Assembly: GCF_019075875.1 (NCBI RefSeq)
Contig: NZ_JAHOOZ010000004.1
Span: 62,001-126,000 of the forward strand
Source of the DNA: Novosphingobium sp. G106
GTDB taxonomy: Bacteria > Pseudomonadota > Alphaproteobacteria > Sphingomonadales > Sphingomonadaceae
Direction: 5' to 3'
DNA: 64,000 nucleotides
The notes beneath the pieces were generated by a model. It made no database searches. It was not told the origin of the DNA and saw only the letters and a list, made by a program, of their open reading frames with translations. A program made the position numbers and the translations under genes. Positions 43,916 through 53,949 of this stretch are shown piece after piece. Numbering within the stretch: position 1 is the stretch's first letter; every line of letters starts with the position of its first letter.

Positions 43916-45124
43916 TCACAGCCCGCCAGGATGATTCTGCCCGTGTGCGATGGGAGGCCGCCGAACAAAAAGCAGAACCATCGCGAGGAGCGCGAAGGCC
44001 CCGCCGACGAGGAACGTCGCATCGGCGCCGAACCTATCCCAAACGAGTCCCGCGATGAGGCTTGCAAACAGCATTGTGAGCCCGGTCGCGAGATTGAACA
44101 GCCCGTAGGCCGAACCACGGAGTTCCGGCGCCGCATTGTCTGCAACGAGCTTGGCGAACAGCCCCTGCGTCAGCGCCATATGGGCTCCCCACAAGCCGAT
44201 TCCGACAAATGCCCCTCTGATCCCGTGCAACATTGCCAGCGCCAGGTCGGCGAGTATCAGACAGATCATGCCCGCCGCGAGAATGGCGCGCGCCGACACG
44301 CGATCGGATAGTTTTCCGGCCGGATAGGCGCCCAATGCGTAAACGATATTCATGGCAACAAGCACCAGCGGCGCCAGCGCAAGCGGCAAGCCTTCCGCAT
44401 TTGCCTTCAGGATCAGAAAAGCCTCGCTGAACCGCGCGAGCGTGAAGACAACGCCGACGGCGACCAATTCCCAGAACGGGCGCGCCAGTCGCCCGAGATC
44501 ACCAAAACGGATCGGCGACCGAGCCGGAGCACTGCTGCTATGGGGCTTGGCATCATCGACACCCACAACCACGAGCAACACTGCAATGCCCGCGGGAATG
44601 GTCGCAAACCAGAAAACCGACCGGATGTCGTTGGTGAAAACGACCATCAGGCCAACGGCAAGCAACGGACCTACGAATGCGCCAATCGTGTCGAGCGACT
44701 GACGTAGCCCGAACGCTTTGCCTCGAATCTCGGGCGGCGTGACATCGGCGACCAGTGCATCTCGCGGGGCGCCGCGTAATCCCTTGCCGATCCGATCGGC
44801 AAAGCGCGCGCCGAGCACGACCGGCGCGGTCCCGGCGAGCGCGAACAGCGGCTTGGTCAGCGCTGCGAGCCCATAGCCGATCAGGATCAGCGGGCGACGC
44901 TTGCCGACACGGTCCGAAACATAGCCCGAAAACACCTTTGTGATCGAGGCGGTCGCTTCGGCAACACCGTCGATCGCGCCGACGACGGCAACGCTAACAC
45001 CGAGCGTCGTCGTGAGAAACAGCGGCAGTAGCGCATGGATGATCTCGGACGACAGGTCCATGAACAGGCTGACGAACCCCAGCATCCAGACCGTGCGGGG
45101 CACTGCCGTGACGAGTGGCTTCAT
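43916..45124 (-). CDS. MFS transporter coupled to the RND operon
   Basis: The 402-residue protein has 12 predicted transmembrane helices and MFS signature A-like motif FSGYVSDRVGKRRPLILIGY. It starts with an ATGA overlap to the RND permease gene, so it belongs to the efflux operon and not to ars. Its substrate is unknown; MFS genes of this group often accompany metal efflux. A Gly/Pro-rich central loop (SSSAPARSPIRFGDLGRLAR) is typical. Confidence 0.8.
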   Translation of the reverse strand: MKPLVTAVPRTVWMLGFVSLFMDLSSEIIHALLPLFLTTTLGVSVAVVGAIDGVAEATASITKVFSGYVSDRVGKRRPLILIGYGLAALTKPLFALAGTAPVVLGARFADRIGKGLRGAPRDALVADVTPPEIRGKAFGLRQSLDTIGAFVGPLLAVGLMVVFTNDIRSVFWFATIPAGIAVLLVVVGVDDAKPHSSSAPARSPIRFGDLGRLARPFWELVAVGVVFTLARFSEAFLILKANAEGLPLALAPLVLVAMNIVYALGAYPAGKLSDRVSARAILAAGMICLILADLALAMLHGIRGAFVGIGLWGAHMALTQGLFAKLVADNAAPELRGSAYGLFNLATGLTMLFASLIAGLVWDRFGADATFLVGGAFALLAMVLLFVRRPPIAHGQNHPGGL

Positions 45125-48100
45125 GCCTGAGCCATCTTGTTCTGCTCTCGGCCGAACCGTCCAAAGGCGAGCGCCAGCGTCGGCAGCACCAGCAGGTTGA
45201 GTACCATCGATGTCATCAGGCCGCCAAGGATGACGACCGCCATCGGGCCTTCGACTTCGCGACCGGGATCGCCCATGCCGACCGCGAGCGGGAGCAGCCC
45301 GAGCGCGGTGACGAGCGATGTCATGACGATCGGCACCAGCCGGTCACTCGCACCGTCGATCGCCGTGGCTGCGTTCCAGTCGCGGCCGTCGATCGCGACC
45401 AGATGTTCGAAGTGCGAAATCATCATGATCGAATTGCGTAGCGTAATGCCGGCAAGTGTCACGAACCCGATCAGCGCACCGAGCGATAATTGCCCGCCGG
45501 TGAGCAGCACCGCCACCACGCCGCCGACCATGGCGAAAGGAAGGTTGGCGAGCACCAGCAGGAGATTGCGCCAATTGCGAGTCACGACCGACAGCAGCAA
45601 TATGATGCCTATGGCCGCGATCAGCGTGTTGATGAGAAGATCGCGACGGGCGTCGGCCTGGGCCTGGGCGGTCCCGGCGAAGGTGACATAGGTTCCGGCA
45701 GGGAGCTTTATTCCGCTAGCGATGCGCGCTTTGGCGGTTGCGACGAAGGCGGCGATATCACTGTCAGCCACGTTGGCGGTCACGGTCTGCACGCGGCGCG
45801 CTCCCTCATGGCGGACCTGATAGCGTCCAGACGAGGGCACGATGTCGGCCAGTTGCCGCAAGGGCACGAACGTGCCGCCCGGCGTCCGGATCGGTAGCGT
45901 GCCGATGCTCGACGGATCGTCGCGGCTGGCCCGATCGACCAGAGCGATCACGTTGAACGCGCGGTCGCCCTCATAGGTCTGACCGACAATGTCGCCTTGA
46001 TAAGCGGTCCGGATCGCGTCCAGCACCTCGACCGGATTCAGCCCCCAGCGCTGAAGGTCGGCAGGCCGCAGCTTGATCCCGAGCTGTGGCAGCCCGGGCG
46101 GGGTTAGCAACTGGACATTGCCGGCATGGGGAATGCCGTTCAGGATGCCGGCGATCTGCGCAGCCTTCGCGTCGAGGACGTCAAGATCATCGCCGAAGAC
46201 GTTGACCGCGACCGGGGCGGTCGTGCCGGACAGAGTCTCCTCGACACGTTCGGTCAGGAAGGTCTTCAGCGACATATTGGCGCCAGCGAAACCGCTGAGC
46301 GTCCGGTTGATCCTTGCCTGGACAGCTTCGCTTTCCTCGCCGCCAAGCGGCACGAGGTCGATGTCGAACTCGCTATAATGCGGACCCCAGATATCATCGG
46401 ATTTCTGTGCGCGGCCGACACGCTGCGCGACCGAGCGGATTTCGGGAATGCGGCGTAGTGCTTTGGTGACGCGCGCGCCGAGTTCGAGCGACTGGTCGAG
46501 TGACGTACCGGGTGCCGCTGACATGTGGAGGATGAAATGCCCCTCCTTTAGTTCCGGGATGAAGCTTGTCGAGAAGAACGGGAGCGCCGAACAGCCGATA
46601 AGGATAAGGACGGTTGCCGCGATGATGACAGGCTTCGTGCGCGCGATGATTGGTGCGAGCAGCGCTTCGTAGCGCTTGCGGCTGAATCGGGCGACGGGGG
46701 GGATCGTCCATCTCGTGATGCTGGCCAGACAGCCACATCATGCCGAGCGCAGGGGTGACGGTGAGCGCGACCAGCAACGAGGCGAGCACGGCGAGGATAT
46801 AGGCGATTCCAAGCGGCGCGAAGAGCCGTCCGGCAAGCCCCGACAGCGCGATGACCGGAAGGAAGACGAGAATGACCGCCAGCGTCGCATAGACAACTGC
46901 GCTGCGCACTTCGAACACAGCGTCGATCACGACGCTCGCTCTTGGGCGGGGCGCATCCAGCGCCCGGTTCTCGCGCAACCGCCGAACAATATTCTCGACA
47001 CCGATGACCGCGTCATCAACCACCTCGCCGATCGCGATGGCGAGACCGCCTAATGTCATCGTGTTCAAGGTGATGCCGAAGCGCGACAGCAGCAAAGTCG
47101 CTGTCAGCAGCGACAGAGGGATGGCGGTGCAGGCGATCGCGGCTGTGCGCAGGTTGAACAGGAACAGGGAGAGGACGACGACCACGAGGATGCCACCGAG
47201 CACCAGCGAGTGCTGGATGTTCGTAAGGGCCGTACCGATGAAGTTGGCGGGGCGGAATAGATTGTCCTGCAGGGTAATACCCTGTTCCGTCAGGGCCGGC
47301 CGCAGATCCGCCAGCGCAGCGTCGACCGCCCGCGTAACCGTCAGCGTGTCAGCACCAAATTGTTGGCTCACCGTGATCATGACGCCGGGTTTGCCCATTA
47401 TCGCGGCTGCACCGATCGGCGGCTCGGGCGCTTCGACCACATCGGCCACATCGCCGAGCGTCACGCGTCCGGTTGGCGCTGAAGAGATCACCGTCCCAGC
47501 GAGGTCACGCGGGTCGAGGATCTGACCCTTGCTCTCAAGAACGATCCGCTGGTTTCGTGTGTCGATCACGCCGGCGCCGCGCAGTCCGGTCGCGTTCCGG
47601 GCGGCCGCGAGCACGTCGTTGGTCGCAACGCCGTAGCGCCGTAGCCGGTCGGGATGGAGCTGTATCTGGATCGAGCGGGTCTCACCGCCGAACACCACCG
47701 CGTCGGCGACGCCGGGCACCGCGAGCAGGCTGCGACGGATCGTCCATTCCGCCGTGGTGTGAAGCGCCATCAGCGACTGACGATCCGAGGTCAATCCGAA
47801 GATGAGAACCGTGCTGGTCGATGTCGTCAGTGGCGTCAGCACTGGTGCGGCGACTCCCTGTGGCAGCGACTGGGCCACCGATGCGAGCCGTTCAGAGGCG
47901 AGCTGCCGATCGAGATAGATGTCACTGCCGGGAGCGAACATCAGGGTAATCGCCGACAGTCCCTGGATCGAGTTCGAGCGGACAGATTGGACGCCCGGCA
48001 GGCCTGCCACGACTGATTCTATTGGCCGTGTGACGAGCAGCTCGACCTGTTCAGGGGAAAGGCCGGGAGCCTCGGTCTGGATACCGACCTGGGGCGGCGC

Positions 48101-48250
48101 GAACTCGGGATAGACGCCATATTCGGCGCGCTGCAAGCTCAGCACGCCATAAGCTACGAGCAGGCAAGCGAGCGCGACCACGATGCCGCGGAAACGTACG
48201 GCAAAGCCGATCAGGGCGGCTTGCGGTCCTTTTGAATGCTCCACGCTCAA
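45121..48250 (-). CDS. heavy-metal RND efflux permease (CzcA/CusA-like), split by one extra base
   Basis: The N-terminal frame (46394-48250) and C-terminal frame (45121-46524) are out of phase in a run of seven G (plus strand 46696-46702). Removing one base gives one protein of 1042 residues, the normal length for this family. N-terminal blocks such as YGVYPEFAPPQVGIQTEAPG and SVRSNSIQGLSAITLMF, the central FLPVIALSGLAGRLFAPL, and the C-terminal FVTLAGITLRNSIMMISHFE are family features. It exports metal ions from the periplasm. It overlaps its neighbours by ATGA on both sides. Confidence 0.85.
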
Positions 48251-49290
48251 TCCCCGTCGCTCTCGGTCGGCGCCTGGCTGCGTAGCTCCTCGGAAAGAAG
48301 AAGTTGCGCGCCCTGGATTGCAGCCCGCGTCCCGGGGGGCAGATCGTGGACGATATAGTTGCCCGCCGCGTCGCGTTGCTCGGTGGAGACCGGCACCCGA
48401 ACAAATGCGCCATCCGGGCGGCGACGATAGATCCAGGTCTTGCCCTGCCAGTTCACGACTGCTGCCGCGGCTATGGTCGTTCCCTGACTATTGGCGCCGG
48501 TTGCGAGTTGAGCAGTGACGCTCATCCCAGGCACCAGACCGCTTGTCCCGGGAACGACATAATACGCTCCCCGACCCGGCACGCGCGGATCGGCGCGTGC
48601 GGCGGCACCAACCAGCCGTGCGGGAACGCGAACGCCGCCGTCTCCTTCGACGATCAACGTCGGTGGTGGCGTTCCGGCGTCAGGCGGCAACGCCACCTGC
48701 AGCAGTAGGGACCGGCGGCTGACGATCGCATCCACCAGCGCGGAGCCTGGCCTCAGTGCCGGTCCGAATTCCTGGCGCGCGCTGGCAAGCGCAGTTTCGG
48801 CCTGGACATGCGCCGCATTGGCGCCAGCCTGGTCCGCAGCATAGGTCGCCTGCGCCGCCTGAAGCTGCGCTAGGGAAGCGTTCTGCGCATCCGCGTACAA
48901 GAGGCGGGTGCGGGCAAGGCTTGCTTTGGAGGCGCTCGCGCGCGCTTGTGCAGCGGAAACCTGAGCAGCGCCCACCGCCCAGGCGTTGGCAAGGTCGGTC
49001 AAACGGGCCGTGTCGACGACGGTTGCGAACACAGGCACCGTCGCCGCCGCCTCGCTTGCTGCAAGCGGCGCGGTAACGATTCCGCTGCGGGCCAATGTCG
49101 CGGCATCGATCCGAAGGACCGTCTGGCCATCATCGGTGAAGACGCGCTGAGGTGTCGCGACCGGCCGCTCGCGATCGGCCTCGGCGCCCGCTTCCGTGCG
49201 TGCTGCACCGATCGCCCAGATCGCGGCCGCGACCAGTCCGATGCCGATCACAACAGCGAAGATCATCCGAAGCCGTGAGGTGATCGTCAT
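48247..49290 (-). CDS. RND periplasmic adaptor (membrane fusion protein)
   Basis: The 347-residue protein has an N-terminal membrane anchor (MIFAVVIGIGLVAAAIWAIG), a long helical hairpin (AQARASASKASLARTRLLYA, rich in Ala and Gln), lipoyl and beta-barrel domains, and a C-terminal segment (LPPGTRAAIQGAQLLLSEEL). It links the RND permease to the outer-membrane channel. Both ends overlap the neighbours by ATGA. Confidence 0.88.
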   Translation of the reverse strand: MTITSRLRMIFAVVIGIGLVAAAIWAIGAARTEAGAEADRERPVATPQRVFTDDGQTVLRIDAATLARSGIVTAPLAASEAAATVPVFATVVDTARLTDLANAWAVGAAQVSAAQARASASKASLARTRLLYADAQNASLAQLQAAQATYAADQAGANAAHVQAETALASARQEFGPALRPGSALVDAIVSRRSLLLQVALPPDAGTPPPTLIVEGDGGVRVPARLVGAAARADPRVPGRGAYYVVPGTSGLVPGMSVTAQLATGANSQGTTIAAAAVVNWQGKTWIYRRRPDGAFVRVPVSTEQRDAAGNYIVHDLPPGTRAAIQGAQLLLSEELRSQAPTESDGD

Positions 49291-50678
49291 GGCGCTGTCC
49301 TGCTGCTGGTGGCCGGCGGCAACGCCACCGAGAAGATGGGGACGCGCAACGCGTCTTCGAGCTGGCCCAGCGCAGTCCGTTGGGCGGTAAGGGCTTGCAG
49401 CCGGGCATCCTCGCCCGCCGCATATTCGATCTCGCCTGTCAGCAGCGTGACACGGTCGATCGCGCCCGCGCGAAAGACGCGGGCGTTGCGCGCCTTGCGG
49501 TCGGCCTGTTGCGCGGCGAGCGCATTCGCTGCGGCAAGGCTGGCGCTGGCGGTTCGATAGGCAGCGATCGCACGGTCGATGTCACCGATGACCTGTGTCT
49601 GGAGCGCCGTAAAATTGGCTGCTGCTTCGCGGCGGCGCGCTGCGGCTTCTGCGATCGGGCCGCCATTGGCATTGAAGATCGGCAGGTCGGCCTGGATGCT
49701 CAACGCGAACTTGTTGTCGCCTTGGTCATATTGATAGCCCGGGCCGATCGCGAGGTTGGGAAAGCGGTTGGCGGCCTGGAGCTTCAGCGCCGCTTCACTG
49801 GCGGCGTACCGGGCGAGGCTCGCCCGGATGTCGCTTCGCGTGGTCAGCGCGGTCCGGCGCAAGGTGGCGAAATCTGTCGGCGGCGGAGCATCCGTGATGG
49901 CGGCATAATCCAGCCGGATACCATCGAGAGCCCGCACCGGAACGCCGATCGCGGTGGCCAAGGACACCCGGGTGTCGGCGACATCGCGCGCCGCATCCGA
50001 GACCGCCAGGACCGCCGCGTCCCGGCTGGCGCGCTCGCGGCCCATGTCGAGCGAGGATGCCTCACCCACGGCTAGGCGGCGCTCGACGAAGCCGGTCAAG
50101 GCAATTTGCAGGTCGCGGCGTTGCGCGACCAGCGTGGCGCGCCGTTCGGCGCTCCACAGCGCCACCATCGCCGAGCGTACCCGGCCGCGTAACTGCCAGC
50201 TCGCGCTATCGACGTCGAACCGCGCCGCCTCGGCCAGCGCCTTCGCCTCGCCGGTTCGTGCCTCACGCTCGCCGAACAGCTCAAGCAGCAGGTTGACCGC
50301 CGTCCCGATCGTCCAGGCGGTCGGAATCGCGTTGGTCGCGTTGAACTGCGGGGTCAGGTTGAATGACGGGTTGGGCCGCTGCGCCGCCGTTCGGATGGCT
50401 CCCTCCGCCACGGCAAGCCGCGCATCGGCAACTTCGATGTCGGGATGAAAAAAGACCGCCGCGAGCGTGAGGCGGTGCAGATCCCAGGGAGCCGTTGGCA
50501 CTGCGGCTCCGCCGGACGCGGCGAGGAATGCCTCGAGCCTTGGATCGTTCAGCGAGCGGGCGTCCAGCGTGGCCGCGCTGATCTCTGGAGCGAGAGGCCT
50601 CGAAGGTACGGATGCACAGCCGGTCAACAGGACGGTCAGTAAAATTGCCGCCCTGTGTCTACCGCTCCCCCGGTGCAT
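49287..50678 (-). CDS. TolC-type outer-membrane efflux lipoprotein
   Basis: The 463-residue protein starts at ATG 50678 (MHRGSGRHRAAILLTVLLTG) and has a lipobox LLTGC, so it is probably a lipoprotein of the CusC kind. The two tandem repeats of the efflux-tunnel fold are visible (ALTGFVERRLAVGEASSLDM and AGAIDRVTLLTGEIEYAAGE). It is the first gene of the operon with adaptor, permease and MFS gene, all coupled by ATGA. Confidence 0.88.
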   Translation of the reverse strand: MHRGSGRHRAAILLTVLLTGCASVPSRPLAPEISAATLDARSLNDPRLEAFLAASGGAAVPTAPWDLHRLTLAAVFFHPDIEVADARLAVAEGAIRTAAQRPNPSFNLTPQFNATNAIPTAWTIGTAVNLLLELFGEREARTGEAKALAEAARFDVDSASWQLRGRVRSAMVALWSAERRATLVAQRRDLQIALTGFVERRLAVGEASSLDMGRERASRDAAVLAVSDAARDVADTRVSLATAIGVPVRALDGIRLDYAAITDAPPPTDFATLRRTALTTRSDIRASLARYAASEAALKLQAANRFPNLAIGPGYQYDQGDNKFALSIQADLPIFNANGGPIAEAAARRREAAANFTALQTQVIGDIDRAIAAYRTASASLAAANALAAQQADRKARNARVFRAGAIDRVTLLTGEIEYAAGEDARLQALTAQRTALGQLEDALRVPIFSVALPPATSSRTAP

Positions 50679-50736
50679 GGCCGCCTGCATTGTGTCCGCA
50701 TTCCCCGATCGCTGGAGGGGAGCTATCGGAGCCCAA

Positions 50737-50825
50737 GCTGACGCGAGGCTGACGGCATGTCAGATTGTCGGCGCTCAATAGGCAAGCCATAGGTCAGATG
50801 CGCCCGCCGTCAGCCTCGCGTCAGC
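50737..50825. promoter_or_regulatory. paired response-regulator operators between the divergent operons
   Basis: Two 20-base inverted copies at 50737-50756 and 50806-50825 are perfect reverse complements. Each holds two half-sites GCTGACG spaced by four bases (GCTGACG-CGAG-GCTGACG), the layout bound by OmpR-type dimers. They lie between the efflux operon and the two-component genes, 49 bases apart, and so may control both. Confidence 0.7.
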
Positions 50826-50866
50826 TGTGTGGTATAAGTGGCGGGTGGCGTACGCGGAGTCGGATC

Positions 50867-51550
50867 ATGAGAGTGCTGCTCGTTGAGGACAATCGCGCGA
50901 TGCGCGAGACGATCACCGAGCATCTGAGGGTTTGCGGATTTGCGGTCGACCCGGTCGGTCGGGGCGAAGAGGCGTTGGCAGCCGCTGCGGTCGCGGCCTA
51001 TGACGCGATCATCCTCGATCTCGGATTGCCTGACATGGACGGCGTGGACGTCCTGCGGGAACTACGGAACTCTCGCGGCACACACACGCCGGCCCTCATC
51101 CTGACCGCACGCGACGGGATCGCGGACCGGGTCGGCGGCCTTGATGCCGGGGCAGACGATTATATCCTCAAGCCATTCGACCTCACTGAACTCGAAGCGC
51201 GGTTGCGCGCCGTCCTTCGACGGCCAGGCACGCGGCGCGACGTTATCTATCATTACGGCGATCTCTCGTTCGATCCCGCCTCGCGATCCGCTGCGGTCGT
51301 GAACACTGCATTGGATCTGACCCGCCGCGAGGCTTCGGTCCTAGAGGAGTTGATTCGCGCCGGGGGCCGAATCGTCGTGAAGGATGCGCTTGAGGAGCGC
51401 GTGTATGGCTTCGATGATGAAGTCGGTTCCAACGCTCTGGAGGCTTCGGTCTCGCGCCTGCGGCGCAAGCTTCTGACTGCTCGATCCGATGTGCGTATCG
51501 AGGCGGCGCGTGGAATCGGCTATCGCTTGCAGCCGGGGGTGGGGCTTTGA
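50867..51550 (+). CDS. OmpR-type response regulator
   Basis: The 227-residue protein starts MRVLLVEDNRAMRETITEHL at 50867. Receiver domain: acidic pair in LLVEDN, phosphoacceptor Asp in ILDLGLPDMDG, Thr in LILTARDG and Lys in DDYILKPFDL. The C-terminal winged helix (RREASVLEELIRAGGRIVVK, then SRLRRKLLTARSDVRIEAAR) binds DNA. It lies downstream of the paired half-sites and is followed by its kinase with a TTGA overlap. Confidence 0.92.
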   Translation: MRVLLVEDNRAMRETITEHLRVCGFAVDPVGRGEEALAAAAVAAYDAIILDLGLPDMDGVDVLRELRNSRGTHTPALILTARDGIADRVGGLDAGADDYILKPFDLTELEARLRAVLRRPGTRRDVIYHYGDLSFDPASRSAAVVNTALDLTRREASVLEELIRAGGRIVVKDALEERVYGFDDEVGSNALEASVSRLRRKLLTARSDVRIEAARGIGYRLQPGVGL

Positions 51551-52599
51551 GACGATCGCTCGGAAGCCTCCGCGGACGGCTCGTTGCCGGGATGCTCCTC
51601 ATGTTTTCGCTTGGACTTGGTGGAGCCTTTGGGCTGGATCCGCTGGATCGCCAGGCGCAGGCAATCGCCGGCACAGACTATTTCCTCTTCCAGGACCCTT
51701 ATCAGGACATCCTGATCCTGTCGGTGTACAGCGCGGGCGCGATCCTGCTGATCTGGCTCGTGAGCGGTTGGAGCCTTCGACACCTTGCCTCGGCCTCGCG
51801 CGAAGCGGCGGTTGTTGGACCGGGCAACCCGGGCGCCCGCATCTCGACGACACGCCTTCCTGAAGAGGTTCGCCCACTGGTGGGGGCGATCAACGGCGCA
51901 CTTGATCGGCTGACCGAGGCATATCAGGCCGAACAGCGCTTTGTCGCCGATGCCGCGCACGAACTGCGCACCCCACTCGCTGTGCTCAGCCTTCATCTTC
52001 AGCGCGCGAAGCTGGGAGGCACGCTCGATTGGGGCACGATCGACCATGACGTCCAACAGCTGAACAAACTCGTCGGCCAATTGCTCGATCTTGCTCGCAA
52101 GGAACACGCCCGCCAGACGGAGGTCGCGAGCGCTCGGCCGATCGTCAATCTCTCGCGCGTCGCACGCGAGGCGGCCGCGGCAGTCTTCCCGCTGGCGGAC
52201 GGAGCAGGCCGAAAGCTTGACGTGGAGTTGCCCGACAATCTGGCTGTAAGGGGCTGTTCGGAGGATTTGTACGACATGATCCGCAACCTTCTGGACAACG
52301 CGCTGGTCCATGGACGCGGCAAAATCCGACTGGTCGCGGGCGTTGAGATTGGTGCCGGCAATGAGCGACTGGCCTACATCTCGGTGAGCGACGAGGGGGC
52401 GGGCGTGCCAGAGGCGCTTGGCGACACCGTGTTTGACCGTTTCCGCAAGGGCAGTCCCGATAGCATCGGCCATGGCCTCGGCCTCGCGATTGTCCGGGAG
52501 GTCGCTCGCGGCCACGATGGGAATGTCGCTTTCGAGCCGGGGAGACCGTGCCGGATTAGAGTGGAGATGGCGATGGCCAACAAACCGATCCAAGCCTAA
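51547..52599 (+). CDS. sensor histidine kinase
   Basis: The 350-residue protein starts at TTG 51547, overlapping the regulator stop. It has two transmembrane helices (about residues 13-31 and 57-77) around a short periplasmic loop (DRQAQAIAGTDYFLFQDPYQ), a HAMP-like segment, the dimer domain with His in DAAHELRTPLAVL, and the ATPase motifs NLLDNALVHGRGK, VSDEGAGVPE and GHGLGLAIVREV. It probably senses metal in the periplasm, inferred from its neighbours. Confidence 0.9.
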   Translation: MRRSLGSLRGRLVAGMLLMFSLGLGGAFGLDPLDRQAQAIAGTDYFLFQDPYQDILILSVYSAGAILLIWLVSGWSLRHLASASREAAVVGPGNPGARISTTRLPEEVRPLVGAINGALDRLTEAYQAEQRFVADAAHELRTPLAVLSLHLQRAKLGGTLDWGTIDHDVQQLNKLVGQLLDLARKEHARQTEVASARPIVNLSRVAREAAAAVFPLADGAGRKLDVELPDNLAVRGCSEDLYDMIRNLLDNALVHGRGKIRLVAGVEIGAGNERLAYISVSDEGAGVPEALGDTVFDRFRKGSPDSIGHGLGLAIVREVARGHDGNVAFEPGRPCRIRVEMAMANKPIQA

Positions 52600-52667
52600 C
52601 GCATGGCGACGAAGCTGGGGAGCGCGTCCGAGAGGAGGGCAATGCGTTCGATCGGCGATGCCGGCTG

Positions 52668-52800
52668 ATGGTCGACAGCCTGAGCCTCGCCCATGACCGT
52701 GATTGCGAGGCCGAGCTCGCCTCCGTTCTCACGGTCGAACTCGCTACCGCGCGATTGCCCGATATGGGATCGCTGCGGGCACGCTTTGCGCCCTCCAGGC
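52668..52800 (+). pseudogene. IS21 IstA C-terminal remnant
   Basis: A short frame reads DSLSLAHDRDCEAELASVLT and LPDMGSLRARFAPS, which resembles the C-terminal end of IstA proteins (CEAELA...LP.L..LRARF.P). No start, catalytic core or terminal repeats remain. It is unlike the intact IS21 at 5.5 kb. Confidence 0.5.
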
Positions 52801-52852
52801 GCTGCGGAAAGCCGGATTCCCGGTGCCTAACTAAGCTTAACTCGATCCAGCG

Positions 52853-53102
52853 ATGACGGCGCTGTTGCGTGATGCAGGATGGATGGTCAACCGCAAGCGC
52901 GTCGAACGTATCTGGCGGCGCGAGAGTCTGAAGGTGCCGCAAAAGCAGCCCAAGCGGGGCCGGCTATGGTTGAACGATGGCTCGTGCATCCGGCTGCGGC
53001 CTGATTATCCGGGGCATGTCTGGGCATACGACTTCGTCGAGGGTCGCACACATGATGGCCGCAAGTTCCGCATCCTGACGATCATTGATGAGGCTATGCG
53101 CG
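52853..53102 (+). pseudogene. IS3 family OrfB fragment
   Basis: About 83 codons match the N-terminal part of IS3 OrfB transposases: AGWMVNRKRVERIWRRESLK, QPKRGRLWLNDGSCIRLRP and HVWAYDFVEGRTHDGRKFRI, ending abruptly after TIIDEAMR, where the first catalytic Asp region is followed by unrelated sequence. The rest of the transposase and both ends are missing. Confidence 0.75.
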
Positions 53103-53292
53103 GTGGCAAGCTGCGGGCTGGCAAAGGCAACCAGAGCGGAGAGTTCAGGGTGAAGCGGCTGGTGCGCATGAGGAACCTCCATGAAGTGCGTTCAAGGGGC
53201 AATACGCGCCCCCTCAATCGAGCGGCTATTTTTGCCGAGGGGTTCGCGGGGCAACTGCGTATATAGTAGATTGCCACGAGGAGAATGGCGTC

Positions 53293-53445
53293 GTGACTGA
53301 CATCGAACTTGCGCTTGCGCGACTTGGGAGAGGCCCGATTCCTCCGGCATTGGTGGCGCTCGATGATGCTGTTCTGACCGGCGTGGCTAGGCGACAGCAG
53401 GAAGCTGCCCTGGCGCCGCGGTTGATGGGGGTCGCAGGAGCACTC
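53293..53445 (+). pseudogene. fragment resembling an anti-sigma factor of metal resistance (CnrY/NccY-like)
   Basis: A GTG start at 53293 with GAGGAG upstream opens MTDIELALARLGRGPIPPAL and LDDAVLTGVARRQQEAALAP, followed by LMGVAGALA, then unrelated codons. The layout (short helical cytoplasmic start, then the beginning of a membrane helix) resembles small anti-sigma proteins near metal-resistance genes. The membrane helix and C-terminus are lost. The resemblance is weak. Confidence 0.35.
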
Positions 53446-53529
53446 GCGCGTAGCCTGGAGATTGTGTTTTCTCAGCTTCACACACGACGTTTCTCGGGTT
53501 TATTCTTTCGTTTTCAGGATTCCCATCAT

Positions 53530-53949
53530 ATGCGACTATTGCTTCTTGGCTCCTTTGCGTCTGCCGTGCTCATTTCCGCACCAGCTTACGCGCGTCCGAT
53601 CCGCGTCGATATTCCCGTACAGATTCAGCCCAATTCCTGGGTCTACATTCAATGGGTCACGGTAAAAGCTGATGGCGGACGCACGATTGTTGCGGGATCC
53701 GTCAGCAATAAGAAATGGTTCGCCAACAGACGAGGTGACTTGCATGTCACCTTCGTCAAGGATGGTCAGCAGGTTGCATGTCAGGAAAGCAACTGGAGAA
53801 GATATCGATTCCACTCGCGTGGTCAGTGGCACTTCTCTGCCTCGATCGACGTCCCCGTCGCAAATATCGATAGCGTATCGATTGCGCACGTGATCCACGA
53901 TCAAGGCAGCAATCACACATCGAATGGATCGACGTCATGCTCCGCATAG
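53530..53949 (+). CDS. secreted beta-rich protein of unknown function
   Basis: The 139-residue protein starts MRLLLLGSFASAVLISAPAY with a signal peptide cleaved at AYA-RPI. The mature part is beta-rich (WVYIQWVTVKADGGRTIVAG, then QQVACQESNWRRYRFHSRGQ) and ends SNGSTSCSA, with two Cys that may pair. It overlaps the lipoprotein gene by 13 bases, so both are made together. The function is not known. Confidence 0.6.
   Translation: MRLLLLGSFASAVLISAPAYARPIRVDIPVQIQPNSWVYIQWVTVKADGGRTIVAGSVSNKKWFANRRGDLHVTFVKDGQQVACQESNWRRYRFHSRGQWHFSASIDVPVANIDSVSIAHVIHDQGSNHTSNGSTSCSA

Noticed and set aside
46394..46524. Two separate RND permease genes
   Set aside because: The two frames join at one run of seven G into one protein of normal length.
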